From: JBALVO01 sp036961445
GTDB lineage: Bacteria > Pseudomonadota > Gammaproteobacteria > Pseudomonadales > Halieaceae
Assembly: GCA_036961445.1 (NCBI GenBank)
Contig: JBALVO010000134.1
Location: forward strand, 1-10,397
Direction of reading: 5' to 3'
DNA: 10,397 nt
Part shown: one piece after another, positions 1-6,408 of the stretch
How positions within the stretch are numbered: the first letter of the stretch is position 1
Layout of the letters: each line of letters opens with the position of its first letter
Made by a program: the position numbers and the translations under genes
Notes under the pieces: generated by a model
The model's database searches: none
What the model saw: only the letters and a program-made list of their open reading frames with translations
Told to the model about the DNA's origin: nothing

Positions 1-186
1 TCCTTTGTTATCGCCAACGCCCGGCAAATTCATACCCATGGCGTATTGTTCGTCGCTGACCTCAGTCTCCGCCATGAACTCCTCGTCGGATACCGTTGGC
101 CGCTTCGCCAGCGCCCGCTCATAGCGTTCGAGGAATTCCTCCAGCCATTTCTGGTCCGTCGTTGAAAGTACTTTTTTAACGTCCAC
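1..186 (-). CDS. Hypothetical protein, N-terminal 62 residues (runs off the window)
   Basis: I do not recognise this protein. The frame is open from a GTG at 186 down to base 1, giving 62 residues that begin MDVKKVLSTTDQKWLEEFLE and end in MNLPGVGDNKG, with no stop in the window. The start is chosen because AGGAG lies about 8 bases upstream of the GTG, a strong ribosome binding site; no ATG occurs in frame just upstream. The visible part is hydrophilic and rich in Glu and Asp, with a likely helix at residues 10-28 and no signal peptide or membrane segment. It could be a small acidic protein or the head of a longer one. No function is inferred. The strand and good ribosome binding site make a real gene more likely than chance. 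Confidence 0.55.
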   Translation of the reverse strand, partial: MDVKKVLSTTDQKWLEEFLERYERALAKRPTVSDEEFMAETEVSDEQYAMGMNLPGVGDNKG

Positions 187-585
187 GGTGATTACTCCTA
201 TCAGGATTTCGTCGGGAGCATCGGGAAGGGTCGTGCCGGTAACCAGGAATATGTTCCTGCTTGGTTGCCACGTTGGCCACATCTCCTTGCGGAAACCACC
301 TTGCCCAGGTCGGCAGGTTGGTAGGGCGCGCTGCCCTTCTTGATGCTGTCAGAGACAGTATATACCCGTAACCTGACTTTTTCAGCCTGCTAAGTGGTAT
401 GTACGCCTATACAGGTAGTGTTTTCGAGCAGGTTATCCGTAATCTACCGATGAAGAGCGGGGTCACTAAAGAGCCCAGTTTAAATGGTATGTTGCCAACC
501 GAGGATATTCGTTAATTCTCGGCAATTCCAGAGCGGGCATAGCTTTGGGGTAGGCCGGCCCAGCAGGTACCTGGGTCGCCCAGTG
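187..585. other. Non-coding stretch between the first gene and the antiporter
   Basis: No convincing gene is visible; the short frames here have no ribosome binding site and no recognisable protein. It holds several small inverted repeats: a bulged hairpin at 241-266 (AGGAA-TATG-TTCCT core), a perfect 13-base palindrome CTGTCAGAGACAG at 346-358, an imperfect stem with arms CCGAG and CTCGG around 500-523, and the 10-base palindrome CAGGTACCTG at 564-573. None of these is diagnostic on its own. Confidence 0.5.
346..362 (-). promoter_or_regulatory. Possible -10 element with overlapping palindromic operator
   Basis: On the minus strand a -10-like TATACT (362-357) runs straight into the palindrome CTGTCTCTGACAG (358-346, arms CTGTC and GACAG). 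It lies about 160 bases upstream of the GTG start at 186, so it could serve that gene. No good -35 hexamer is present at the right distance. The same TACTGTnnnnnACAG pattern occurs upstream of the alpha/beta hydrolase near 10209-10223. This is an inference from pattern only. Confidence 0.25.
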
Positions 586-612
586 GAAAAATGGGGTCTG
601 ACCCCTTATGTT
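586..612. repeat. Dispersed GGGGTCTGACCCC repeat, copy 1
   Basis: The 13-base palindrome GGGGTCTGACCCC occupies 593-605, preceded by GAAAAAT and followed by TTATGTT. All 27 bases are identical to the copy at 2297-2323. It begins one base beyond the TAA stop of the minus-strand antiporter gene (614-616). Read on the minus strand it is a G-C stem followed by ATTTTT, the form of an intrinsic terminator, although only four G-C pairs form with a five-base loop. It looks like a REP- or MITE-type element. Confidence 0.85.
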
Positions 613-613
613 C

Positions 614-2089
614 TTATTTTCTATTCATCGACCAATGCAGGGCAATGGGTGTGCCGAAGGTGGTCACCATCACCATGACCACGATGGCGGAGAACACGGT
701 GTCGTTCACCACACCCAGCGCTTTGCCAATGCTGGCAAAGATCAGGCCGACCTCACCGCGCGGAATCATGCCGATACCCACTGTGAGGCGGTCCACGTCG
801 CGGCCGGCGACGGCACCGGAGACGAGCTTGCCGATCACGGCTGCCACGGTGAATCCCGCTGCCATCAATAGAGTGGAGGGTTCGGAGAACACCGCCAGGT
901 TGACCTGCATGCCGATCAGCACGAAAAAGATAGGGGCAAAGATGTTCTCCAGCGGGGCAACCAGGTCTTGTATAGTCACCCCGTGCTTGTCCTTGTGGAA
1001 GTAATCGTCCGAGACGATCAGTCCCGCGGCGAATGCGCCCACGATGGATGCGAGATGAATCGCGTCGGCGAGCCACGCCAGCGCAAACGCCAGGGCGATG
1101 GGGAACAACAGTTTGCCTTGCTGGCGATCTATGTAATCGAATACGCGGGCGGCTGCTCGGGCAATGCGCTCGCCGAACAGGATAACGGAACCAAGAAAAA
1201 GGAGAGACAGCAGTGCTATACGCGCGACTTCCAGCGGGGCTACCTGGCCTGTCGTGGCAATCCCGGCCACGACGGCCAGCAACACCAGGCCCAGTACATC
1301 GTCGATAACGGCGGCCCCGAGGATTACGCGCGCTTCCGACGTCTGGATTTTACCCATATCTTTGAGAACCCGCGCCGAGATACCCACGCTGGTAGCACAC
1401 AGTGTTGCCGCCACAAACAGATGCGTGGGCGTGCCCTCGGCGGGCAGTATCCACAGACTTACGGCCATACCCAGGGCGAACGGCACCAGAATTCCGATAG
1501 CAGCCACGCGCCCGGCTTGAATGCCCACCCGCGCCATCTCGGTAACGGTTGATTGCAGGCCCACCATGAACGTCAACAGGAGCACACCCAACGCAGAGAA
1601 GAGAGACAGCGCGAAACCGATGTACACCAGTGGCATGCCTTCCGCACCGCTGGTGATGTCGCGGAGTTGCGCGCCGACGCCGCCGGCCTCGTAGCTGGCC
1701 ATGCCAAGAATTTGCTCCGCTACATGGTCGACCGCCTCGCCCGAACGCCAGATTTCCCGGAATACGGCGCGGGCATCGTCGAGGTGCATGACAAGAGTCG
1801 CGAGGGGGTTGCCCAGCCAGTAGCCGACGTTGCCGATGACAACGCCAATCAACAGCTCCCCGAGCACCGGTGGCTGGCGGAATCGACCCGCCAGGCCGTG
1901 ACCCACCATTGCTATGGTGATCACGAACGCCAGGCCGAGAACCACGGGCGCGAACGGGTCGGTGTGATTCGAGCCGCTCTGGGCATGGACCGCACTGTCG
2001 GCACCCCAGGCTACGGAAGAAGCACCCAAGAGCAGCGCCACAGGCAGCATACGCAGGGCTTGTGCCCGAATCTCGCAAGGATAAGTCAT
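614..2089 (-). CDS. CPA2-family cation:proton antiporter
   Basis: A membrane antiporter expected to exchange Na+ or K+ for protons across the inner membrane (monovalent cation:proton antiporter-2 family). At 491 residues it is longer than the usual membrane core. A likely signal peptide covers residues 1-30 (hydrophobic MLPVALLLGASSVAWG, then AD). The core starts near residue 47, with FRQPPVLGELLIGVVIG at 70-86, the flexible TSVGISARVLKD segment at 233-244, the ion-binding Asp pair in AAVIDDVLGL (D263, D264), and IPRGEVGLIFASIG at 442-455. An extra hydrophilic stretch of about 50 residues (102-152) separates early helices. No C-terminal TrkA nucleotide-binding domain is present. ATG at 2089 is used; a GTG one codon upstream is an alternative, and the ribosome binding site is weak for both. 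The stop lies against a dispersed repeat. The family call is firm but the ion is unknown. Confidence 0.93.
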   Translation of the reverse strand: MTYPCEIRAQALRMLPVALLLGASSVAWGADSAVHAQSGSNHTDPFAPVVLGLAFVITIAMVGHGLAGRFRQPPVLGELLIGVVIGNVGYWLGNPLATLVMHLDDARAVFREIWRSGEAVDHVAEQILGMASYEAGGVGAQLRDITSGAEGMPLVYIGFALSLFSALGVLLLTFMVGLQSTVTEMARVGIQAGRVAAIGILVPFALGMAVSLWILPAEGTPTHLFVAATLCATSVGISARVLKDMGKIQTSEARVILGAAVIDDVLGLVLLAVVAGIATTGQVAPLEVARIALLSLLFLGSVILFGERIARAAARVFDYIDRQQGKLLFPIALAFALAWLADAIHLASIVGAFAAGLIVSDDYFHKDKHGVTIQDLVAPLENIFAPIFFVLIGMQVNLAVFSEPSTLLMAAGFTVAAVIGKLVSGAVAGRDVDRLTVGIGMIPRGEVGLIFASIGKALGVVNDTVFSAIVVMVMVTTFGTPIALHWSMNRK

Positions 2090-2133
2090 CACCCGTGTCG
2101 TCCCAACCGATTATTTGTTACCAGTGTAGACCT

Positions 2134-2163
2134 AGTATAGATACAGTCCTGGCTCCCAACCAA
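2134..2163 (-). promoter_or_regulatory. Candidate promoter of the antiporter gene
   Basis: On the minus strand TTGGTT (2163-2158) and TATACT (2139-2134) are separated by 18 bases, about 45 bases upstream of the antiporter start. The -10 is good and the -35 is poor, matching the consensus at three of six positions. Confidence 0.35.
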
Positions 2164-2210
2164 TTCTTACGTGCCCTTGGCGATGGTTGGCAATTCTTCA
2201 ATTTGGGTAA

Positions 2211-2312
2211 TTGGGGTCATACCTGGGTGTGGAAGCGTTCGATCCTGTCGCAGTCAGTTTGCTACAGCAAAGACTTAACGAACTGGGGGCGGGCATGAAA
2301 AATGGGGTCTGA
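2211..2312 (+). pseudogene. Possible relict of a coding sequence ending in the repeat
   Basis: A 33-residue open stretch after an in-frame TAA reads like protein-coding sequence (contains EAFDPVAVSLLQQRLNELGA) and ends at a TGA inside the GGGGTCTGACCCC repeat. There is no start codon with a ribosome binding site. It may be the 3' tail of a gene lost when the repeat or a larger element moved. The protein family is not recognised, and chance cannot be excluded. Confidence 0.22.
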
Positions 2313-2323
2313 CCCCTTATGTT
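2297..2323. repeat. Dispersed GGGGTCTGACCCC repeat, copy 2
   Basis: Identical over 27 bases to copy 1 and in the same orientation, with the palindrome at 2304-2316. It lies in the divergent spacer about 140 bases upstream of the acyl-CoA synthetase start, so unlike copies 1 and 4 it does not follow a minus-strand gene. Confidence 0.85.
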
Positions 2324-2363
2324 AACAGCAAGCCACATCCTGTTCCTGGATAGCGTCTACGTG

Positions 2364-2382
2364 CAAAAAAATGGTCTATACT
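2364..2382 (+). promoter_or_regulatory. Possible -10 region and shared upstream motif of the acyl-CoA synthetase
   Basis: A -10-like TATACT at 2377-2382 is preceded by CAAAAAAATGGTCT (2364-2377). The same 14 bases recur at 7329-7342 in the crotonase-tetR spacer. No -35 hexamer is visible at 16-18 bases, so the promoter may be weak or activator-dependent. Confidence 0.3.
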
Positions 2383-2462
2383 TTGCCGGCCCATAAAAAT
2401 AATTGAATCAGTAAGGATGCAGGTTTTAACGGGGCCGGGACCTGTAATCCGTGGAGAAACCA

Positions 2463-3992
2463 ATGTCGATCACCCAGTTTATTCATCGCGGTAAGCACAT
2501 GTACGGCGAGCGCACCGCCTTTGTATACGGTCAGCGCACAACCTCCTATAACGAACTCCATGAACGGGTGTCCCGCAGTGCCGCTATCCTGCAGCAACTG
2601 GACTCGTCCGAGGATGCCCGCATCGGTCTACTTACCGCCGCCAGTGATTTAGCCATTACCCTTTTCTTCGCCTCTTCCTGGGCGGGCATGGTCCCGAATT
2701 ACCTCAATATTCGCTGGTCAGAACATGAGCTGGCTGGGTCTATTGATGATTTTTGCTGCAGGACTCTGGTGGTTGACGATCTGTTCCTGGATCTGGGGCT
2801 GGCTTTGCAGCGTCGATGCGATTGTATTGAGCATCTGATATACATTGGCGAGCGTGAAAACCTGCCGTCCTCAGTGTTGAAGTACGACAGCCTCTATGCC
2901 TCCGCGGAGGCCATTGAAGACAACTCGGTCGATATTGACGACCTCGCTTATATCAATTACACCGGGGGCACCACGGGCAAGGGTAAGGGGGTAATGATCA
3001 GTCACCGCAGCCATTTCGCCGCGCTCAATACCATGGCTGCGGAGGGGTTTGTCACTGTCGGCGACACCTTGATGGCCCTGCCACTGTTTCACATCAGCGG
3101 AATCGCGGTGAGCAACAGCGCCCTGATGTTGGGCAATACGCTGCACATTTTGCCCGCCTTTGATCCCGTCCAGGTGATGCAGGTGGTACAGGAGCGACAG
3201 ATTGTGCAGGCCTTACTGATTCCCACCATGCTGCAGATGCTCGTCAATCACCCGCAGTTTGATGAGTTTGACCTCAGCTGCCTGCGGCATATTCGCTACG
3301 GCGCTTCGCCCATCGACCAGGCTTTGCTGGCTCAGGTCCAGCGGAAATTGCCCGGGGCGGACCTCATGCAGGTATATGGCCAGACGGAGTGCGTGCCGGC
3401 GACATTCCTGCACCACCGTGATCACGGTGAGGCGGGGGTCGCCTCGGGGCGCACCCGTTCAGCCGGCACACCATGCCTTGGTGTGGAAATCATTGTTCGC
3501 GATGAGGACGGTAAGCCGCTGCCCCGGGGTGAGATTGGGGAGATCACCATGCGCTCCAGCTTTGTTATGGAGGGGTACCTGAATATGCCGGAGCAGACCG
3601 CGACTGCCCTGCGGGACGGCTGGGTGTATACCGGGGATGCCGGGTATATGAGCGAGGATGATTTTCTGTATGTGGTGGATCGAATCAAGGACATGATCAT
3701 CAGCGGCGGCGAGAATATCTACTCGGCGGAGGTGGAGAATGCCATCGCCCAGCACGAGGCCGTAGTCCAGTGCGCGGTGGTCGGGTTGAGCGATGAGAAG
3801 TGGGGCGAGAGAGTGCATGCAGAAGTCGTATTGAATCCGGGCGCGAGCCTGTCGGACAGTGAGCTGACAGAGTTCTGCCGGAAATACCTGGCAACCTACA
3901 AGGTGCCGAAATCGTTCTGCTTCGTCGAAGCCATACCGCTAACCGCCGTAGGCAAGGTGGACAAGGTTACGATACGCCAACTCAGGGATTGA
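2463..3992 (+). CDS. Acyl-CoA synthetase (AMP-binding / ANL superfamily)
   Basis: Activates a carboxylic acid to its CoA thioester through an acyl-adenylate, normally in the cytosol as the entry step to beta-oxidation or a related catabolic route. The 509 residues are a usual length. Core motifs appear in order: the ATP-binding loop YTGGTTGKGKGV (166-177), PLFHISG (207-213), VYGQTE (304-309), YTGDAGY (389-395), the hinge region DRIKDMIISGGENIYSAEVE (406-425), and the C-terminal catalytic lysine in TAVGKVDK (K498). The start is ATG at 2463, with GGAG at 2453-2456 six bases upstream; a GTG at 2451 is in frame but overlaps that ribosome binding site. The chain length or ring type of the substrate cannot be told. 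It is monocistronic as far as visible, and its stop is followed at once by one end of a repeat and an assembly gap. Confidence 0.95.
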   Translation: MSITQFIHRGKHMYGERTAFVYGQRTTSYNELHERVSRSAAILQQLDSSEDARIGLLTAASDLAITLFFASSWAGMVPNYLNIRWSEHELAGSIDDFCCRTLVVDDLFLDLGLALQRRCDCIEHLIYIGERENLPSSVLKYDSLYASAEAIEDNSVDIDDLAYINYTGGTTGKGKGVMISHRSHFAALNTMAAEGFVTVGDTLMALPLFHISGIAVSNSALMLGNTLHILPAFDPVQVMQVVQERQIVQALLIPTMLQMLVNHPQFDEFDLSCLRHIRYGASPIDQALLAQVQRKLPGADLMQVYGQTECVPATFLHHRDHGEAGVASGRTRSAGTPCLGVEIIVRDEDGKPLPRGEIGEITMRSSFVMEGYLNMPEQTATALRDGWVYTGDAGYMSEDDFLYVVDRIKDMIISGGENIYSAEVENAIAQHEAVVQCAVVGLSDEKWGERVHAEVVLNPGASLSDSELTEFCRKYLATYKVPKSFCFVEAIPLTAVGKVDKVTIRQLRD

Positions 3993-3995
3993 GTG

Positions 3996-4012
3996 TTGGG
4001 GTCAGGTCTTGA
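3996..4012 (+). repeat. Left end of a repeat or element, cut by the assembly gap
   Basis: TTGGGGTCAGGTCTTGA begins three bases after the acyl-CoA synthetase stop. It starts like the dispersed repeat (TGGGGTC) but then diverges, with AGGTCTTGA in place of TGACCCC. It may be the outer end of a longer, possibly complete, version of the element whose interior lies in the gap. Confidence 0.5.
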
Positions 4013-4112
4013 NNNNNNNNNNNNNNNNNNNNNNNNNNNNNNNNNNNNNNNNNNNNNNNNNNNNNNNNNNNNNNNNNNNNNNNNNNNNNNNNNNNNNNNN
4101 NNNNNNNNNNNN
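4013..4112. other. Assembly gap (100 N) inside a repeat
   Basis: Exactly 100 unknown bases, the conventional placeholder for a gap of unknown size. Both flanks carry repeat sequence, which explains the broken assembly. Confidence 0.97.
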
Positions 4113-4137
4113 CCCTTATGTTCCTGCCCCCTATGTT
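4113..4137. repeat. Right end of the split repeat plus a degenerate tandem copy
   Basis: CCCTTATGTTC (4113-4123) equals the right side of the dispersed repeat. It is followed at 4127-4137 by CCCCCTATGTT, a near copy whose last base falls in the stop codon of the DJ-1-like gene (4137-4139). The element end therefore overlaps the end of this minus-strand gene. Confidence 0.6.
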
Positions 4138-4886
4138 TACTTACGGAGATCTATCATTTCTTTCGCCACATGAGCAGCCGAAGGTAAAAACATTGTTGAT
4201 ACAACACGTTGATCAACAATTACCTCAGTCTTGTCTTTCAATGTTTCTTTATTCTGGGCAAATGCTCCGTTCTTATTTAACTGACTCTCAACCAGGAAAG
4301 GTAGCAAAGATCCCTGCTTTGCCCATGACTTGGATTTCTCCGTGGAGTCAGGAAAACCCGCTATACGCTTACCTTTTACCAGATACTCTCCTGAAGACAA
4401 TCTAACATTAGCAAACGCACCAGGGCCATGACCACCACCACCTATCACACCACCAGCCTCATAAATTTTCGATATTATTAATTGCAATTCCTGGTTATTC
4501 GCAACATCAAACAGAGGCCCATACCCACCACCTATATACACGGCCCAGTAATCACTAACCTTTACCGCCTTCGGTGCTAGCGAACTATTAGCTTTACCCA
4601 AGAAGTCTTCGTATTTGATGGTATAACTGCTTATGCCCAACGGGTCCATGCTGAATTCAACCTTACCTCCTTGAGGTGAGGCAAAATCAACCTCGAAACC
4701 GTGGCTTATAAAAATATGGTAAGGAGGAGCCACTTCCCACAAATTATTTCTCGCATCATGCGCTTCGGAATCTCCCATATCGATCATATTGGAGACAATA
4801 ATCAATACTTTCTCAGAAGCATGAGCATTCAAACATATCGACAACAAAAGACTTACAACAAGGAAAAAGGGACTTACAAACTTCAT
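4137..4886 (-). CDS. Secreted DJ-1/PfpI-family protein lacking the nucleophile Cys
   Basis: A class I glutamine-amidotransferase-like (ThiJ/PfpI, Hsp31-like) protein of 249 residues. Members of this fold act as deglycases, glyoxalases, chaperones or hydrolases. Residues 1-24 form a clear signal peptide (hydrophobic VSPFFLVVSLLLSICLN, then AHA|SE), so it is exported. Strand 1 is KVLIIVSN (26-33); YWAVYIGGGYGP (113-124) matches the family's GGHGP region with Tyr in place of His. The nucleophile elbow, normally CHGP, reads GGHGP with Gly at 152. The usual C-terminal TGQNP-type motif reads STMFLPSA (230-237). It is therefore probably a pseudoenzyme or uses different chemistry. The start has AGGG about 7 bases upstream. 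Sampled lines are 40-43% G+C against 62% in the antiporter, suggesting transfer. It lies alone between two repeat copies. Confidence 0.85.
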   Translation of the reverse strand: MKFVSPFFLVVSLLLSICLNAHASEKVLIIVSNMIDMGDSEAHDARNNLWEVAPPYHIFISHGFEVDFASPQGGKVEFSMDPLGISSYTIKYEDFLGKANSSLAPKAVKVSDYWAVYIGGGYGPLFDVANNQELQLIISKIYEAGGVIGGGGHGPGAFANVRLSSGEYLVKGKRIAGFPDSTEKSKSWAKQGSLLPFLVESQLNKNGAFAQNKETLKDKTEVIVDQRVVSTMFLPSAAHVAKEMIDLRK

Positions 4887-5085
4887 CGCATTCCCTACTA
4901 TTTTTATCTCAATAATTTAGATCATAAGGGCTTTAGAAAATTGCGGGCCTGATGATTACTCTTTGCACACAGCGGTAGGAATAACAACAGGGGGAAGAAT
5001 GCGTCTATCAGACTAAACTGTCATCTTGACGCAAAAATCTTCTGCTTGGGTAAAAACCAATTGCCTGCCTTTTACCGGTTACCCT
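4887..5085. other. AT-rich spacer upstream of the DJ-1-like gene
   Basis: No gene is seen. A weak -10-like TATGAT lies on the minus strand at 4926-4921 without a matching -35. An imperfect inverted repeat (GGGTAA at 5048-5053, TTACCC at 5079-5084) sits next to repeat copy 4 and may be part of the mobile segment's edge. Confidence 0.4.
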
Positions 5086-5111
5086 AAAAAAGGGGTCTGA
5101 CCCCTTATGTT
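5086..5111. repeat. Dispersed GGGGTCTGACCCC repeat, copy 4
   Basis: The palindrome lies at 5092-5104, preceded by AAAAAA and followed by TTATGTT. It differs from copies 1 and 2 by A for T just before GGGG. It directly abuts the TAG stop (5112-5114) of the DUF2855 gene, the same position and orientation as copy 1 against the antiporter gene. Confidence 0.85.
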
Positions 5112-6185
5112 CTACAGCGAAAGCGCGAATGACTGATCTGGAGCAGCGCCATTCAGGACTTCCTGATAGGTTTTTTGCAACGCTTCCCGACCTGATCGTT
5201 CATTGATGGTGACCCAGTCGTCAACAATTTCCAGAAATCCGCTCCAGGCAATATTGATGTTTTGTTGCAGTGTTTCTGGTCCCCAGTCTTTTGTGCGCTT
5301 CTGGATCTGACTGGGGGCAAAAAACATCGTCGGCTTGGCGCCCGGCAGGGTCGCGGGATCTTGACCATCTCTGGATTCCCGATGGGTGATACCAACACCA
5401 CAACTGCAGACAATATTGTCCCCGAAATGATGGTGCAATCGTTCCAGTACTTTCCGGTTTCCCGCCATATCGACAAAGGCGACTTTTGAGGATGCATCCA
5501 TGCTTTCGACTTCATCATAGGTGACAACCTCGTCATAAATTCCCAGACCCTGAACAAAGGCTTTATTGCCGGTAGATGTAAGACCAACCACATGACAATT
5601 CCGACCTTTATTCAGAAGGTACGCCAGGCTGAAGGATGTCTTGCTGGAAGCACTGGAAATAATGATTTTGTCTGCATTGAAAAAGTCGTTGTCGAACAGG
5701 TAGTCATCCAGAAAGAACCCGGTCACAAACAGTGGGTGATAGACCATTCTGTGGCTATCGTATTTACGATCAAAGCCATTAGCTGGGTTCATTAAGGTGT
5801 ACTGATTGTACGTAGGGGCCAAGGCGGAACGATGTGCAACGCCGTCGGTAAAACCTCTGGGTGTCACATGGCCCGGTTGCACCACCAGGTAGCTCGACAT
5901 GGGATAGTAGCCGTAATATTCATCGCCCTTATTCAAACCAGTGGTCCCAGGATCGATGACAGTGCCAACACCCCACACGGGAATACGCCCCCACTCGCCC
6001 TCTGCCGGAAAGAATTGCCAATATCCAATGGCATCGCCGGCAACACCATAGGTGATGTTGTTCGCGGTTAAGCCAAACTTATCGACCCGAATAACCGCTT
6101 CGCCTTCGTTTATCGCGGGTTCTGGTAACTCAATGATCCGGGTACTGCCAATATCCTGCCGAACAACTTCCAGACTGTAGCTCAT
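5112..6185 (-). CDS. DUF2855 family protein, MDR-oxidoreductase-like
   Basis: A 357-residue protein recognised as DUF2855 by its N-terminal half (FGLTANNITYGVAGDAIGYW, 38-57) and the following WGRIPVWGVGTV (65-76). The family has no proven reaction that I know of. Its layout resembles zinc-free medium-chain dehydrogenases: a GroES-like first half, then a Rossmann-like half with KIIISSASSKTSFSLAYLL (173-191), where a nucleotide would bind. A reductase or dehydrogenase acting on an acyl-CoA or ketone is therefore a fair guess only. The start MSYSLEVV at 6185 is chosen because GAGGG lies about 7 bases upstream; the frame stays open 38 codons further without coding character. It is downstream of and co-directional with the crotonase gene, 223 bases apart. 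No signal peptide is seen. Confidence 0.88.
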   Translation of the reverse strand: MSYSLEVVRQDIGSTRIIELPEPAINEGEAVIRVDKFGLTANNITYGVAGDAIGYWQFFPAEGEWGRIPVWGVGTVIDPGTTGLNKGDEYYGYYPMSSYLVVQPGHVTPRGFTDGVAHRSALAPTYNQYTLMNPANGFDRKYDSHRMVYHPLFVTGFFLDDYLFDNDFFNADKIIISSASSKTSFSLAYLLNKGRNCHVVGLTSTGNKAFVQGLGIYDEVVTYDEVESMDASSKVAFVDMAGNRKVLERLHHHFGDNIVCSCGVGITHRESRDGQDPATLPGAKPTMFFAPSQIQKRTKDWGPETLQQNINIAWSGFLEIVDDWVTINERSGREALQKTYQEVLNGAAPDQSFALSL

Positions 6186-6237
6186 AGTTTTCCCTCTGGT
6201 ATAAAAAATGATCGTATTGAAGGGCGACATCTCGACA

Positions 6238-6272
6238 CATATAGAAACTAGACCAGTGGAATCAAATGGTCT
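6238..6272 (-). promoter_or_regulatory. Candidate promoter and inverted repeat upstream of the DUF2855 gene
   Basis: A perfect inverted repeat, AGACCA (6250-6255) and TGGTCT (6267-6272), with an 11-base spacer, overlaps a minus-strand promoter candidate: TTGATT (6265-6260), 16 bases, TATATG (6243-6238). Both hexamers match consensus at four of six positions. If used, it would give the DUF2855 gene its own regulated transcript apart from the crotonase. Confidence 0.35.
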
Positions 6273-6279
6273 CAAAATC

Positions 6280-6408
6280 TCAATGTCCACCCGAACCAAC
6301 GGCTAAGCGAATCTCGCCTTCAAACCCCTCGCTTGACTCTGCTGCAATAACGGCACAAACGCCTGTAGTATATTCCTCTTCTATTGCAATGCCGATGGAA
6401 GACTCTAT
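6280..6408 (-). other. In-frame open stretch beyond the crotonase stop
   Basis: Directly after the crotonase TAA the same frame stays open for 42 codons, to a TGA at 6282-6280, and reads like plausible protein (AIEEEYTTGVCAVIAAES within it). It has no start codon. It may be a former C-terminal extension of the crotonase separated by one stop codon, or chance. I do not recognise it. Confidence 0.2.

Noticed and set aside
399..414. LexA-like box (ATGT-N8-ACAG)
   Set aside because: It mismatches the CTGT arm of the CTGT-N8-ACAG consensus and no SOS gene or well-formed promoter is next to it.
553..573. Palindromes GGCCGGCC and CAGGTACCTG as operators
   Set aside because: Short G+C-rich palindromes are expected by chance here and they are not placed at any promoter.
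968..2140. Long plus-strand frames opposite the antiporter
   Set aside because: They are antisense shadows in G+C-rich coding DNA. The opposite strand encodes a clear CPA2 antiporter with all its motifs.
2451..2462. GTG start of the acyl-CoA synthetase at 2451
   Set aside because: It overlaps the GGAG ribosome binding site of the ATG at 2463, which is the better start.
6186..6299. A 38-residue N-terminal extension of the DUF2855 protein
   Set aside because: The family starts near MSYSLEVV, which has a good GAGGG ribosome binding site. The extension has no ribosome binding site, no family similarity, and overlaps the candidate promoter.
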